DNA of 64,000 nt from Streptomyces sp. ISL-87 (GTDB lineage: Bacteria > Actinomycetota > Actinomycetes > Streptomycetales > Streptomycetaceae): assembly GCF_018614095.1 (NCBI RefSeq), contig NZ_JAGGOY010000063.1, positions 187 through 64,186 on the forward strand, written 5' to 3'. Shown in pieces: positions 42,446 through 49,253 of the stretch. How positions within the stretch are numbered: position 1 is the first letter of the stretch; each line of letters starts with the position of its first letter. Under the pieces are notes generated by a model that was not told the origin of the DNA, did not search any database, and saw only the letters and a program-made list of their open reading frames with translations. Made by a program: the position numbers and the translations under genes.

Positions 42446-42922
42446 GTGCACATCCACGGTTACGCCTGGCTGGGTGAGAAACAGTCCTTCGACAAGGAGA
42501 GCGTCCGGCGGCCACCACCGGGACAAGCGCCGACCGCGCACAGTCCGGTGGAAGTGATGGACCGGCACCGGCAGGCCGTTGCTGAGTTCCCCACCACCGA
42601 CGTGCCCCCACTCCAGACAGCGCACTGGCTCATCAAACCGGCCTCGATGGTCCGGGGCACCTGGGTGGAGCCGAAGGAGGCCGGGGAATGGCTCGGGCTC
42701 CGACTCACCGAGTTCGCCCTACGCTTCGCCTCGGAGGAGGACCGGGAAGTAACCCGCCTGGTGCTGCTCGTTAAGTCGGCCGTTGACACCGTGGAACGGC
42801 TGGCCTGGGGAGGGGACGTGTCACTGGGGCACTACCTCCAAGGAACCGTGTTCCATTCGGTCGCGTTGGTGTCCTGCTCCCCGAACCGTTCCAGTCCCGA
42901 ACTACCCTGCCCGCTCGGGTAG
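42446..42922 (+). CDS. Hypothetical accessory protein
   Basis: Protein of 158 aa that I do not recognise. It has a basic, Pro-rich first third and a helical remainder (EAGEWLGLRLTEFALRFASEEDREVTRLVLLVKSAVDTVERLAWGG). No membrane segment or signal. GTG start at 42446 with GGAACGGAG upstream, stop TAG followed 18 bp later by a terminator, so it looks like an intact gene of the element. Confidence 0.6.
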   Translation: MHIHGYAWLGEKQSFDKESVRRPPPGQAPTAHSPVEVMDRHRQAVAEFPTTDVPPLQTAHWLIKPASMVRGTWVEPKEAGEWLGLRLTEFALRFASEEDREVTRLVLLVKSAVDTVERLAWGGDVSLGHYLQGTVFHSVALVSCSPNRSSPELPCPLG

Positions 42923-42939
42923 TCGAAGCAACAGTTAGG

Positions 42940-42967
42940 CCCCGGCCTGGGTGGGCCGGGGTTTTCT
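42940..42967 (+). terminator. Rho-independent terminator
   Basis: CCCCGGCC (42940-42947) pairs with GGCCGGGG (42954-42961) over six bases and is followed by TTTTCTT. Confidence 0.85.
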
Positions 42968-43081
42968 TGGTACGGCCGGAGAGGCCGGGGGCTGTGTGGG
43001 GGCCGGGCGGTAGGAGTCGATACGGACGACCTTCGCCTTGTTGGTTTCCATTACGGTCCGCTTCGTCGGCGCTTACTCCTC

Positions 43082-43515
43082 GTGGTGGGAATCGTCTCCG
43101 CGGAGTGTGAAAGCGGTGGCCGGTCGGCCCGTAAGTGGCAGAAGGCCCGGCAGGACGCCGAGCGTGCCCGCATGGGCACCGCTTGTACGGATCATGACCT
43201 TGGTTCGCCCGGGACGGCTTCAAGCTCTACCGAGGCGAGGCAGGCGGGCCCCAGGACCCTGAGAAGGTGTCGGCACGCTGGCGCACCTTCCGGACCCGGC
43301 TGCACCTGCCGGAGGACTTCCGGATTCACGACTGGCGGCACAGCAAGGTCACGAACGATCTGGAGGCCGGAGAGAACTCAGTAGAGGTCTCCGTCAACGT
43401 CCGGCACCACTCGCCGGGCTACACCATGGCCAGGTACGGGCACTCCCGTAAGGACGGAGCGCGAAAGCTCGCCGCCTCCGGTGCGGGCCGACTCGGCCTG
43501 TCATCCCTGGTCTGA
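43082..43515 (+). pseudogene. Truncated, frameshifted tyrosine integrase
   Basis: The C-terminal part of a phage/AICE-type tyrosine recombinase. From 43204 the frame reads FARDGFKLYRGEAGG, then RIHDWRHSKVT (the HxxR box) and TMARYGHS (nucleophilic Tyr), ending at 43515. A preceding piece (KWQKARQDAERARMGTA and TDHDL, 43120-43203) lies in another frame; one missing base near 43203 would join them. The N-terminal arm-binding domain and the first catalytic Arg are absent. It ends 90 bp from the tRNA-Leu, the usual place for an integrase of a tRNA-integrating element. Confidence 0.75.
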
Positions 43516-43572
43516 CCTGGGGATTCGCTGGGCTGTTGGCCACGTGGTTGGTCACGCCACCGCCCAGAAATG

Positions 43573-43596
43573 CAAAAACCCCAGATCAACTGGGGT
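43573..43596 (-). terminator. Terminator of tRNA-Leu
   Basis: On the minus strand ACCCCAG and CTGGGGT form a 7-bp stem (43578-43584 with 43590-43596) followed by TTTTTGC, 7 bp past the tRNA 3' end. Confidence 0.85.
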
Positions 43597-43602
43597 CTCT
43601 GC

Positions 43603-43690
43603 TGGTGTCCGAGGGGGGACTTGAACCCCCACGCCCGATAAAGGGCACTAGCACCTCAAGCTAGCGCGTCTGCCATTCCGCCACCCGGAC
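43603..43690 (-). tRNA. tRNA-Leu(GAG)
   Basis: The minus strand folds as a class II tRNA. The 5' arm GTCCGGG pairs with CTCGGAC, the anticodon stem CTAGC/GCTAG encloses the loop TTGAGGT with anticodon GAG, and there is a long variable arm (GCCCTTTATCGGGC) and the T-arm GTTCAAG. The 3' CCA is encoded (43603-43605). It reads CUC leucine codons. Its 3' half is duplicated at 39748-39767. Confidence 0.95.
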
Positions 43691-43738
43691 AAGGTGTCTG
43701 TCTCGCGTCCCTCGCGGGCCGTTCCGACGTGGAAAACA

Positions 43739-45463
43739 TTACCAAACATTCCGGGGTCCTCGATCACACCGTTCCTCATCAGTGAGCAGGAGTGGGTCTT
43801 GGACCCATTCCTGCTCACTGCGGACATCCCGGACGGTCTTGGATGTCCTGGTCTCCCGCGTTCGCTCCGCGTCCGGTGACACGCATCGTGTGCGTGGTCC
43901 GGGGATGCGGGGGCGGGGTTCCTCACGCCCAAGGGTTCCCGGTCGGGCCTGGACGGTCCGATGCCCGCGACGATCGCTCTGGTCGTCGTGGGGCGGTGTC
44001 GTCCGTCGCCGGATCGGGTGCCCTTGGGCGCGCCTGCCGATCGCGATGCTCGCCGCATCGTGACGGGTGGTCTTACGGGTCTTGGTGGTGAGGTGCTTCT
44101 GCCAGTGCTGGGCGCCCCACACGCTGGTGTAGGCCGGGTCGACGGCGATGATCGTGATGCCGGTCTGGTCGGCCATGGAGGTCAGGCGGGCGCGCAGCTT
44201 CCCGGTGGGCATGCCGGAGATCAACTGCCGGAAGCGCTTCTTACGGCCGTGCTTCTCCCTCGTCTTCTCCGCGGCGAAGTCCAGGTCTTCGACTGCGATC
44301 GCGGCGACGCCGCAGGTCTTGGCCCAGTGCAGCAGCCGGGTCAGGGCGTGCCGGACCTGGGCGTCGCGGTGGCCGGCGTTGCCGGTCAGGTCGAAGTGGA
44401 AGCGGCGCGGATTGCCGGTCGGGTTGCCGTGGGTGTCGAGGCGCCAGGCGGCGAGGTGGTCGGCGTTGGTGTCCACGCCGATCACACCGTGCGCGAGGGC
44501 GGCTTCGAGCGGGATGGTGGGGGTGGGCGGGTATTGCCATGAGGCGGTCAGATACCAGCGGCCCCGGTCTGTGTCGTAATCGATGCGGTAGGCGACGGCC
44601 CGGTTCGCTTCGGTCCGGTCGGCCCACTCCGAGCCCCGGTGCGCGAACGTGACACGGGCGGCGAGGACGTACCGGCCGTGCCTGGCGTTGGCCAGTCCGG
44701 CGAGCGGGGCGGGCAGCTTGAGAGACACCTCGCCGTCCGGGGTGACGCGGATCGTCTCGTTGCCGAACCTCTTCCCCGACTCCCCGTCCGCCTGGAGAAA
44801 CCAGCGAGACGCCTCCCAGCGCTCCCGCCACTCGCTCTCGGTGAGCTGGGCGGCATCGAGGTGGTGGCGGGTGCCCAGCAGGCGTTTACCGCCCCGTACG
44901 ACCCGGACCCGTCCGCTGTCGCGATCCTCCAGCGTGCGAGCCAGCCGGTCTTCCAGTACGTGCAGGCGCCTGGTCTTGGCGAACCACTTCTGCTTGCTGC
45001 GGTAACTACCCGGAGCCCGTTTTGTGCCCTTCTCTCCGATCGGCAGCGACAGTCGGTGTGTGATCGTCCTGATCCCGGCTTCCAGGTTCTGGATGTGTGC
45101 GGCCTGGCCGCGCCGGGCCAGCGCCCACTGGTCATGCGACGCTTTGGTGAGTGCCCCCGCCCACCGCGACGACGAGAGTGCCGTCAGCTCACGTTTCCGC
45201 GCGGCCCACGTGTCGGTGGAGTGCTCCAGTCCGTCAGCACACCGCGTCTTGAGGTCACGCGATGCCAGGGCACCGAGATGCGCGCCCGTCACACGCAGCA
45301 CCTCCTCATCCCGTGGCGTGAGGTTCTTCAGCCGGGTCCGCACCGCGACACCGGCGGGCCCGAGCGCGACGAACGGCGCCGACAACTCCCGTAGCCCGCC
45401 CACCCCTGCACCCCCTCGCGCGTCGAAGAACCCGTCCCCACACCCAACGGCCACCACAGGCAA
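43739..45463 (-). CDS. TnpB-like protein (IS200/IS605), zinc ribbon missing
   Basis: Protein of up to 574 aa related to TnpB, the RNA-guided nuclease of IS200/IS605 elements and ancestor of Cas12. The RuvC-like triad appears as Asp in GVIGVDTNAD, Glu in AIAVEDLDF and Asp in RHDAASIAI. In place of the four-cysteine zinc ribbon between the last two motifs is AYTSVWGAQHWQKH with no Cys. No TnpA is present. The true start is unclear: conserved sequence begins around VRTRLKNLTP, near residue 41. The last 90 residues are Arg/Pro-rich and read through two hairpins, so the functional end may be earlier. Confidence 0.8.
   Translation of the reverse strand: MPVVAVGCGDGFFDARGGAGVGGLRELSAPFVALGPAGVAVRTRLKNLTPRDEEVLRVTGAHLGALASRDLKTRCADGLEHSTDTWAARKRELTALSSSRWAGALTKASHDQWALARRGQAAHIQNLEAGIRTITHRLSLPIGEKGTKRAPGSYRSKQKWFAKTRRLHVLEDRLARTLEDRDSGRVRVVRGGKRLLGTRHHLDAAQLTESEWRERWEASRWFLQADGESGKRFGNETIRVTPDGEVSLKLPAPLAGLANARHGRYVLAARVTFAHRGSEWADRTEANRAVAYRIDYDTDRGRWYLTASWQYPPTPTIPLEAALAHGVIGVDTNADHLAAWRLDTHGNPTGNPRRFHFDLTGNAGHRDAQVRHALTRLLHWAKTCGVAAIAVEDLDFAAEKTREKHGRKKRFRQLISGMPTGKLRARLTSMADQTGITIIAVDPAYTSVWGAQHWQKHLTTKTRKTTRHDAASIAIGRRAQGHPIRRRTTPPHDDQSDRRGHRTVQARPGTLGREEPRPRIPGPRTRCVSPDAERTRETRTSKTVRDVRSEQEWVQDPLLLTDEERCDRGPRNVW
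43781..43848 (-). ncRNA. Paired hairpins at tnpB 3' end, candidate guide RNA scaffold or element end
   Basis: AGTGAGCAGGAGTGGGTC (43781-43798) pairs with GACCCATTCCTGCTCACT (43802-43819), an 18-bp stem with one G-T pair and a 3-base loop. A second inverted repeat, GGACATCC/GGATGTCC, lies at 43822-43829 and 43841-43848. IS200/IS605 elements carry end hairpins, and the guide RNA of TnpB is made from the 3' end of tnpB. Either role fits; neither is shown. Confidence 0.5.
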
Positions 45464-45621
45464 AGGTCACCCATTCGATGCAAGAACTTCCGTTCCCACC
45501 CGCCACCGACCCGCCCACGCCGACGAGACACCCCCCGACGGCCGGGGATCGCCCTTGGGGAGAGCGGCCCGGAGCGGGAGGATGGGGGCAGTTCGGTAGC
45601 CGATCAGTGGGAGGAAGCAGC

Positions 45622-46947
45622 GTGAGCGAGTCGAGCGCGGGCAGGACCGTCTCCGGCGAGGACGAGGTCGTCGACCTCTGCCGGGACCTCATCCGGATCG
45701 ACACCAGCAACTACGGAGACCACTCGGGGCCGGGCGAACGCAAGGCCGCCGAATGGGTCGCCGAGAAGCTCGCCGAGGTCGGGCTGGAGCCGCAGATCTT
45801 CGAGTCGCACAAGGGGCGCGCCTCGACCGTCGCCCGGATCGAGGGGGAGGACCCCTCCCGGCCCGCCCTGCTGATCCACGGGCACACCGACGTGGTTCCG
45901 GCGAACGCGGCCGACTGGACGTACGACCCCTTCGCGGGCGAGATCGCGGACGGGTGCGTGTGGGGCCGCGGCGCCGTCGACATGAAGGACATGGACGCGA
46001 TGACGCTGGCCGTCGTACGCGACCGGATGCGCAGCGGCCGCAAGCCCCCGCGGGACATCGTGCTGGCCTTCCTCGCCGACGAGGAAGCGGGCGGCGTCTA
46101 CGGGGCCCGGCACCTCGTCGACAAGCACCCGGGGCTCTTCGAGGGTGTCACCGAGGCGATCGGCGAGGTGGGCGGCTTCTCGTTCACCGTCAACGAGAAC
46201 CTGCGGCTCTACCTGGTGGAGACCGCCCAGAAGGGCATGCACTGGATGCGGCTCACGGTGGAGGGCACCGCGGGCCACGGGTCGATGACGAACAACGACA
46301 ACGCGATCACCGAACTGTGCGAGGCCGTGGGGCGGCTCGGCCGCCACCAGTGGCCGGTGCGGGTGACCAAGACCGTACGGTCCTTCCTCGACGAACTCTC
46401 GGACGCGCTCGGAACCCCGCTCGACCCCGACAACATGGACGCCACACTCGCCAAGCTCGGCGGCATCGCCAAGATGGTCGGCGCCACGCTGCGGAACTCG
46501 GCCGCCCCGACGATGCTGGGCGCCGGCTACAAGGTCAACGTCATCCCCGGCCAGGCCACGGCGCACGTCGACGGCCGCTTCCTGCCGGGCTACGAGGACG
46601 AGTTCTTCGCCGACCTCGACCGGATCCTCGGCCCGCGCGTGAAGCGGGAGGACGTGCACGGGGACAAGGCCCTGGAGACGGACTTCGACGGGAGGCTCGT
46701 CGAGGCCATGCAGAGCGCCCTCAGGGCCGAGGACCCGATCGCGCGCGCGGTTCCGTACATGCTCTCGGGCGGTACGGACGCCAAGTCCTTCGACGACCTC
46801 GGGATCCGCTGCTTCGGCTTCGCGCCGCTGCAACTGCCGCCGGAGCTGGACTTCGCCGGGATGTTCCACGGCGTGGACGAGCGGGTGCCGGTGGAGGGGC
46901 TGAAGTTCGGCGTTCGTGTGCTCGACCGGTTCATCGACGAGGCCTAA
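45622..46947 (+). CDS. M20 family metallopeptidase
   Basis: Zinc peptidase of 441 aa. The metal motif HGHTDVVP is near residue 92, with GRGAVDMKD, the general base pair DEEAGG and the dimerisation domain from TAGHGS onward; the last ligand is His in MFHGVDERVP. It resembles dipeptidases and ArgE/DapE-type deacylases. The GTG at 45622 follows GGAGGAAG; the longer open frame overlaps the tnpB leader and is not conserved. It marks the left edge of the conserved chromosomal block. Confidence 0.92.
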   Translation: MSESSAGRTVSGEDEVVDLCRDLIRIDTSNYGDHSGPGERKAAEWVAEKLAEVGLEPQIFESHKGRASTVARIEGEDPSRPALLIHGHTDVVPANAADWTYDPFAGEIADGCVWGRGAVDMKDMDAMTLAVVRDRMRSGRKPPRDIVLAFLADEEAGGVYGARHLVDKHPGLFEGVTEAIGEVGGFSFTVNENLRLYLVETAQKGMHWMRLTVEGTAGHGSMTNNDNAITELCEAVGRLGRHQWPVRVTKTVRSFLDELSDALGTPLDPDNMDATLAKLGGIAKMVGATLRNSAAPTMLGAGYKVNVIPGQATAHVDGRFLPGYEDEFFADLDRILGPRVKREDVHGDKALETDFDGRLVEAMQSALRAEDPIARAVPYMLSGGTDAKSFDDLGIRCFGFAPLQLPPELDFAGMFHGVDERVPVEGLKFGVRVLDRFIDEA

Positions 46948-47084
46948 CGCCTGGGAATCGGGAAGGTGTGCGGATTCCACTGAGAAGAGTGAATGCGCTC
47001 ATACGCTCGTAGCCCTGGTGATCCCTCCTCGTTACAGGTGGTGCGGTCCGCGGCTGGGACCGCACTTGCCTACTAGGAGGAACA

Positions 47085-47318
47085 ATGCTCAAGAAGGTTG
47101 TCGCCGCTGCGGCTGCCACCGGTGGTCTGGTTCTCGCGGGTGCGGGCATCGCTGCCGCCGACGCGACTGCGCAGGGTGCGGCCATCGGCTCCCCCGGTGT
47201 CCTGTCCGGCAACGTCGTCCAGGTTCCGATCCACATCCCGGTCAACGTGTGCGGTAACACCGTCAACATCGTCGGTCTGCTGAACCCGGCCGTCGGCAAC
47301 ACCTGCATCAACGCCTGA
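47085..47318 (+). CDS. chpH: Short chaplin (ChpH-like)
   Basis: Secreted hydrophobic protein of 77 aa. A signal peptide (about 1-25, cleaved after GIAAADA or nearby) is followed by one chaplin domain with GSPGVLSGNVVQVPIHIPVNVCGNTVNIVGLLNPAVGNTC; the two Cys form a disulfide in known chaplins. Short chaplins self-assemble as amyloid at the air-water interface and let aerial hyphae rise. Its position beside a long chaplin and the M20 peptidase matches chpH of S. coelicolor. A good ribosome binding site (AGGAGGAAC) and a downstream terminator fit high expression. Confidence 0.93.
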   Translation: MLKKVVAAAAATGGLVLAGAGIAAADATAQGAAIGSPGVLSGNVVQVPIHIPVNVCGNTVNIVGLLNPAVGNTCINA

Positions 47319-47333
47319 CGCCCCTGAAGTTCT

Positions 47334-47365
47334 GGCCCCGGAGCGCATTCCAGCGCTCCGGGGCC
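47334..47365 (+). terminator. Terminator after chpH
   Basis: GGCCCCGGAGCGC (47334-47346) and GCGCTCCGGGGCC (47353-47365) form a perfect 13-bp stem with a six-base loop. Confidence 0.88.
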
Positions 47366-47398
47366 GCCGGGCTTTCAGGCCCGGATCCTCAACCTTTT

Positions 47399-47440
47399 TC
47401 GGCGTACGCGGAGGGGGAGCCTGCACGGCCGGTACGCCGA
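47399..47440 (+). promoter_or_regulatory. Inverted repeat in long-chaplin leader
   Basis: TCGGCGTAC (47399-47407) and GTACGCCGA (47432-47440) are perfect inverted arms 24 bases apart, ending 31 bp before the long chaplin start. It may be an operator or a leader hairpin. Confidence 0.45.
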
Positions 47441-47471
47441 CCGAAACGTACACAGCAGGGGACGAGCGCAG

Positions 47472-48248
47472 ATGCGACAGGTCACCAGGAAGACACTGAT
47501 CACCATGGCGGCCGCGGGCGGTGTTCTCGCGCTGGGCGGGGGTCACGCACACGCGGATTCCGCCGCGTCCGGCCATGCCGCGAACTCGCCGGGCCTTCTG
47601 TCCGGGAACAACCTCCAGGCGCCCGTGGACGCACCGGTGAATGCCTGCGGCAACACGGTCACGGTGGTGGGAGGTCTGAACCCGGCCTTCGGGAACCACT
47701 GCTCAAACCAGAGCAAGCCCGGTCATCCGGGCCAGCCCGGTCATCCGGGCCAGCCTGGGCACCCGGGCCATCCGGGCCATCCGGGCCAGCCGGGGCACCC
47801 CGGTCACCCGGGCAATCCGGGCGAGCCGGGGCACCCTGGTCACCCGGGCAATCCGGGTCACCCCGGAAATCCGGACGAGCCGTGCGACAACGAGGGGCCG
47901 AGCCACCCGGGGAATCCCGGCACTCCGGGCCACCCGGGGAACCCCGGGCATCCCGAGCACCCGGGGAACCCCGGCACGCCGAACCACCCCGGAACCCCGG
48001 GCACGCCCGGCCAGCCGGGCACCGGCAACCCCGGCAACCCGAGCAACCCCGGCAATCCGGGCCACCCCGGTACGCCCGCCGGCCCCGGCTCGGGCTCAGG
48101 CAATGTGACGCCCATCACGGCCCCCGGCCACGGGCCCACCCTGGCCGCCACCGGCGCCGGTGACTTCCTCAGTGCGGGCGTACCGCTCGCCGGCGGCCTG
48201 CTGCTGGCCGGCGCCGTGCTCTACCGGCGGGCCCGCAACGCCGCCTGA
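47472..48248 (+). CDS. Wall-anchored chaplin with collagen-like repeat (ChpC-like)
   Basis: Cell-wall protein of 258 aa. Signal peptide about 1-29; one chaplin domain (about 30-77) with two Cys; then about 125 residues of Gly-Xaa-Pro triplets such as GHPGQPGHP and GNPGTPGHP; then the sorting signal LAATG at 224-228, a hydrophobic helix and RRARNAA. Sortases of class E attach LAxTG proteins to peptidoglycan. Long chaplins of S. coelicolor (ChpA-C) have two chaplin domains, and this one, at the chpC locus, has one plus the collagen-like stalk. The stalk may lift the chaplin domain away from the wall. Confidence 0.9.
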   Translation: MRQVTRKTLITMAAAGGVLALGGGHAHADSAASGHAANSPGLLSGNNLQAPVDAPVNACGNTVTVVGGLNPAFGNHCSNQSKPGHPGQPGHPGQPGHPGHPGHPGQPGHPGHPGNPGEPGHPGHPGNPGHPGNPDEPCDNEGPSHPGNPGTPGHPGNPGHPEHPGNPGTPNHPGTPGTPGQPGTGNPGNPSNPGNPGHPGTPAGPGSGSGNVTPITAPGHGPTLAATGAGDFLSAGVPLAGGLLLAGAVLYRRARNAA

Positions 48249-48259
48249 CGCGCACCGCT

Positions 48260-48289
48260 GACGCGGGCCCCGCCCCTGGGGTCCGCGTC
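48260..48289. terminator. Terminator between long chaplin and DUF5703
   Basis: GACGCGGGCCCC (48260-48271) pairs with GGGGTCCGCGTC (48278-48289) with one wobble and a six-base loop, between convergent genes. Confidence 0.8.
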
Positions 48290-48476
48290 ACCAGGTCGCG
48301 CGCGCCTGGCGGATGATCCGGCGGCGCAGCCGCACTCGGCGGCTGCCGTCCCGGTAGAGCGCCAGCCGGTCGATTTCCCAGTTCCCGTACTCGGCATGAT
48401 CGGTCAGCAGGCGGGTCGCCTCCTTGCGAGGAACACCGCGGGGCACGTACACGTCGACAAATTCGTATTCCGGCAT
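48288..48476 (-). CDS. DUF5703 small protein
   Basis: Protein of 62 aa starting MPEYEFVDVYVPRGVPRKEA with a basic C-terminus (RRVRLRRRIIRQ). It matches the DUF5703 family conserved at this place in Streptomyces. Function unknown; the basic end suggests nucleic acid binding. It lies divergent from the acidic protein at 48524, 47 bp away. Confidence 0.82.
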   Translation of the reverse strand: MPEYEFVDVYVPRGVPRKEATRLLTDHAEYGNWEIDRLALYRDGSRRVRLRRRIIRQARATW

Positions 48477-48523
48477 CGCATCTATTGTGCGGGCAGAGGC
48501 CTGCTCCGGATAGCGTCTGCACT

Positions 48524-49204
48524 ATGTCTGATGCCGCTCTGCCCACTGTTGCCGAGGTACGCGCCGCCGCCGAGGCGGTCAAGGCCGCGCTCGACCGTCA
48601 CCTCGCCGCGGTCGAGAGCAGGATCGGGGAGGAGGACCCGGCCGTCTACGCGGCGTTCAACGAACTCGCCGCAGCCGCGGAGGAGTACGACGAACTCCTC
48701 TACGACCGGTACGACGAGGTCACTCCCTTCGAGATCCCCACCCCAGAGGACGGTGTCCCGTACACCGGCCCCGCCGAGCCCGCCGCGTTCAGCGTGCTCA
48801 TCCGCCGTGACTACGCCGTGGTCGAACCGCAGCGGCTCATCGCCCAGGCCGAGCGCGTCGCCGCGCACGACCGTGACGCCGAACTCGGCGACGACGGTGG
48901 CGCCGCCGGTGCGCTGGGGGTGCTCTTCGGGGAGTACGAGCCCGACGAGATCGCCTCCCGCTACAAGGAGTTCGGCCTGGAGGAGGGCGACTCCACGCTC
49001 TGGATCGCCGCCTCGGAGGAGGCCGCGGAACCTGGGGAGTGGCTCAACTCTCCCTTCGGGCACACCGATCCACAGGATGTTCTGCACCGGTTCGACGTGA
49101 GCTCCGTCTTCGACGAGGAGTTGGACGACTTCGAGGACGAAGAGGCCGAAGAGGCTGAGGAGGACGAGGGCGAGGCCGCGGAGCCGGGGCTGGCCCCGGC
49201 CTGA
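48524..49204 (+). CDS. Conserved acidic hypothetical protein
   Basis: Protein of 226 aa, conserved at this locus in Streptomyces as I recall, no known function. The N-terminal half is helical (AEAVKAALDRHLAAVESRIGEEDPAVYAAFNELAAAAEEYDELLYDRYDE). The middle has FSVLIRRDYAVVEPQRLIAQAERV. The last 35 residues are almost all Glu, Asp and Ala. ATG at 48524; upstream extension overlaps the divergent promoter. The acidic tail may mimic nucleic acid or bind basic partners. Confidence 0.8.
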   Translation: MSDAALPTVAEVRAAAEAVKAALDRHLAAVESRIGEEDPAVYAAFNELAAAAEEYDELLYDRYDEVTPFEIPTPEDGVPYTGPAEPAAFSVLIRRDYAVVEPQRLIAQAERVAAHDRDAELGDDGGAAGALGVLFGEYEPDEIASRYKEFGLEEGDSTLWIAASEEAAEPGEWLNSPFGHTDPQDVLHRFDVSSVFDEELDDFEDEEAEEAEEDEGEAAEPGLAPA

Positions 49205-49221
49205 CCCGCGGTGAACGCCAC

Positions 49222-49246
49222 GGCCCCCGCCCTGTGGGCGGGGGCC
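49222..49246. terminator. Terminator between convergent genes
   Basis: GGCCCCCGCCC (49222-49232) and GGGCGGGGGCC (49236-49246) pair perfectly around a TGT loop. Confidence 0.88.
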
Positions 49247-49253
49247 GCTCTCG

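Noticed and set aside
47700..48090. CRISPR-like regular repeats
   Set aside because: The repeats are 9-18-bp coding repeats for Gly-Xaa-Pro inside the chaplin gene, with no spacers or cas genes.
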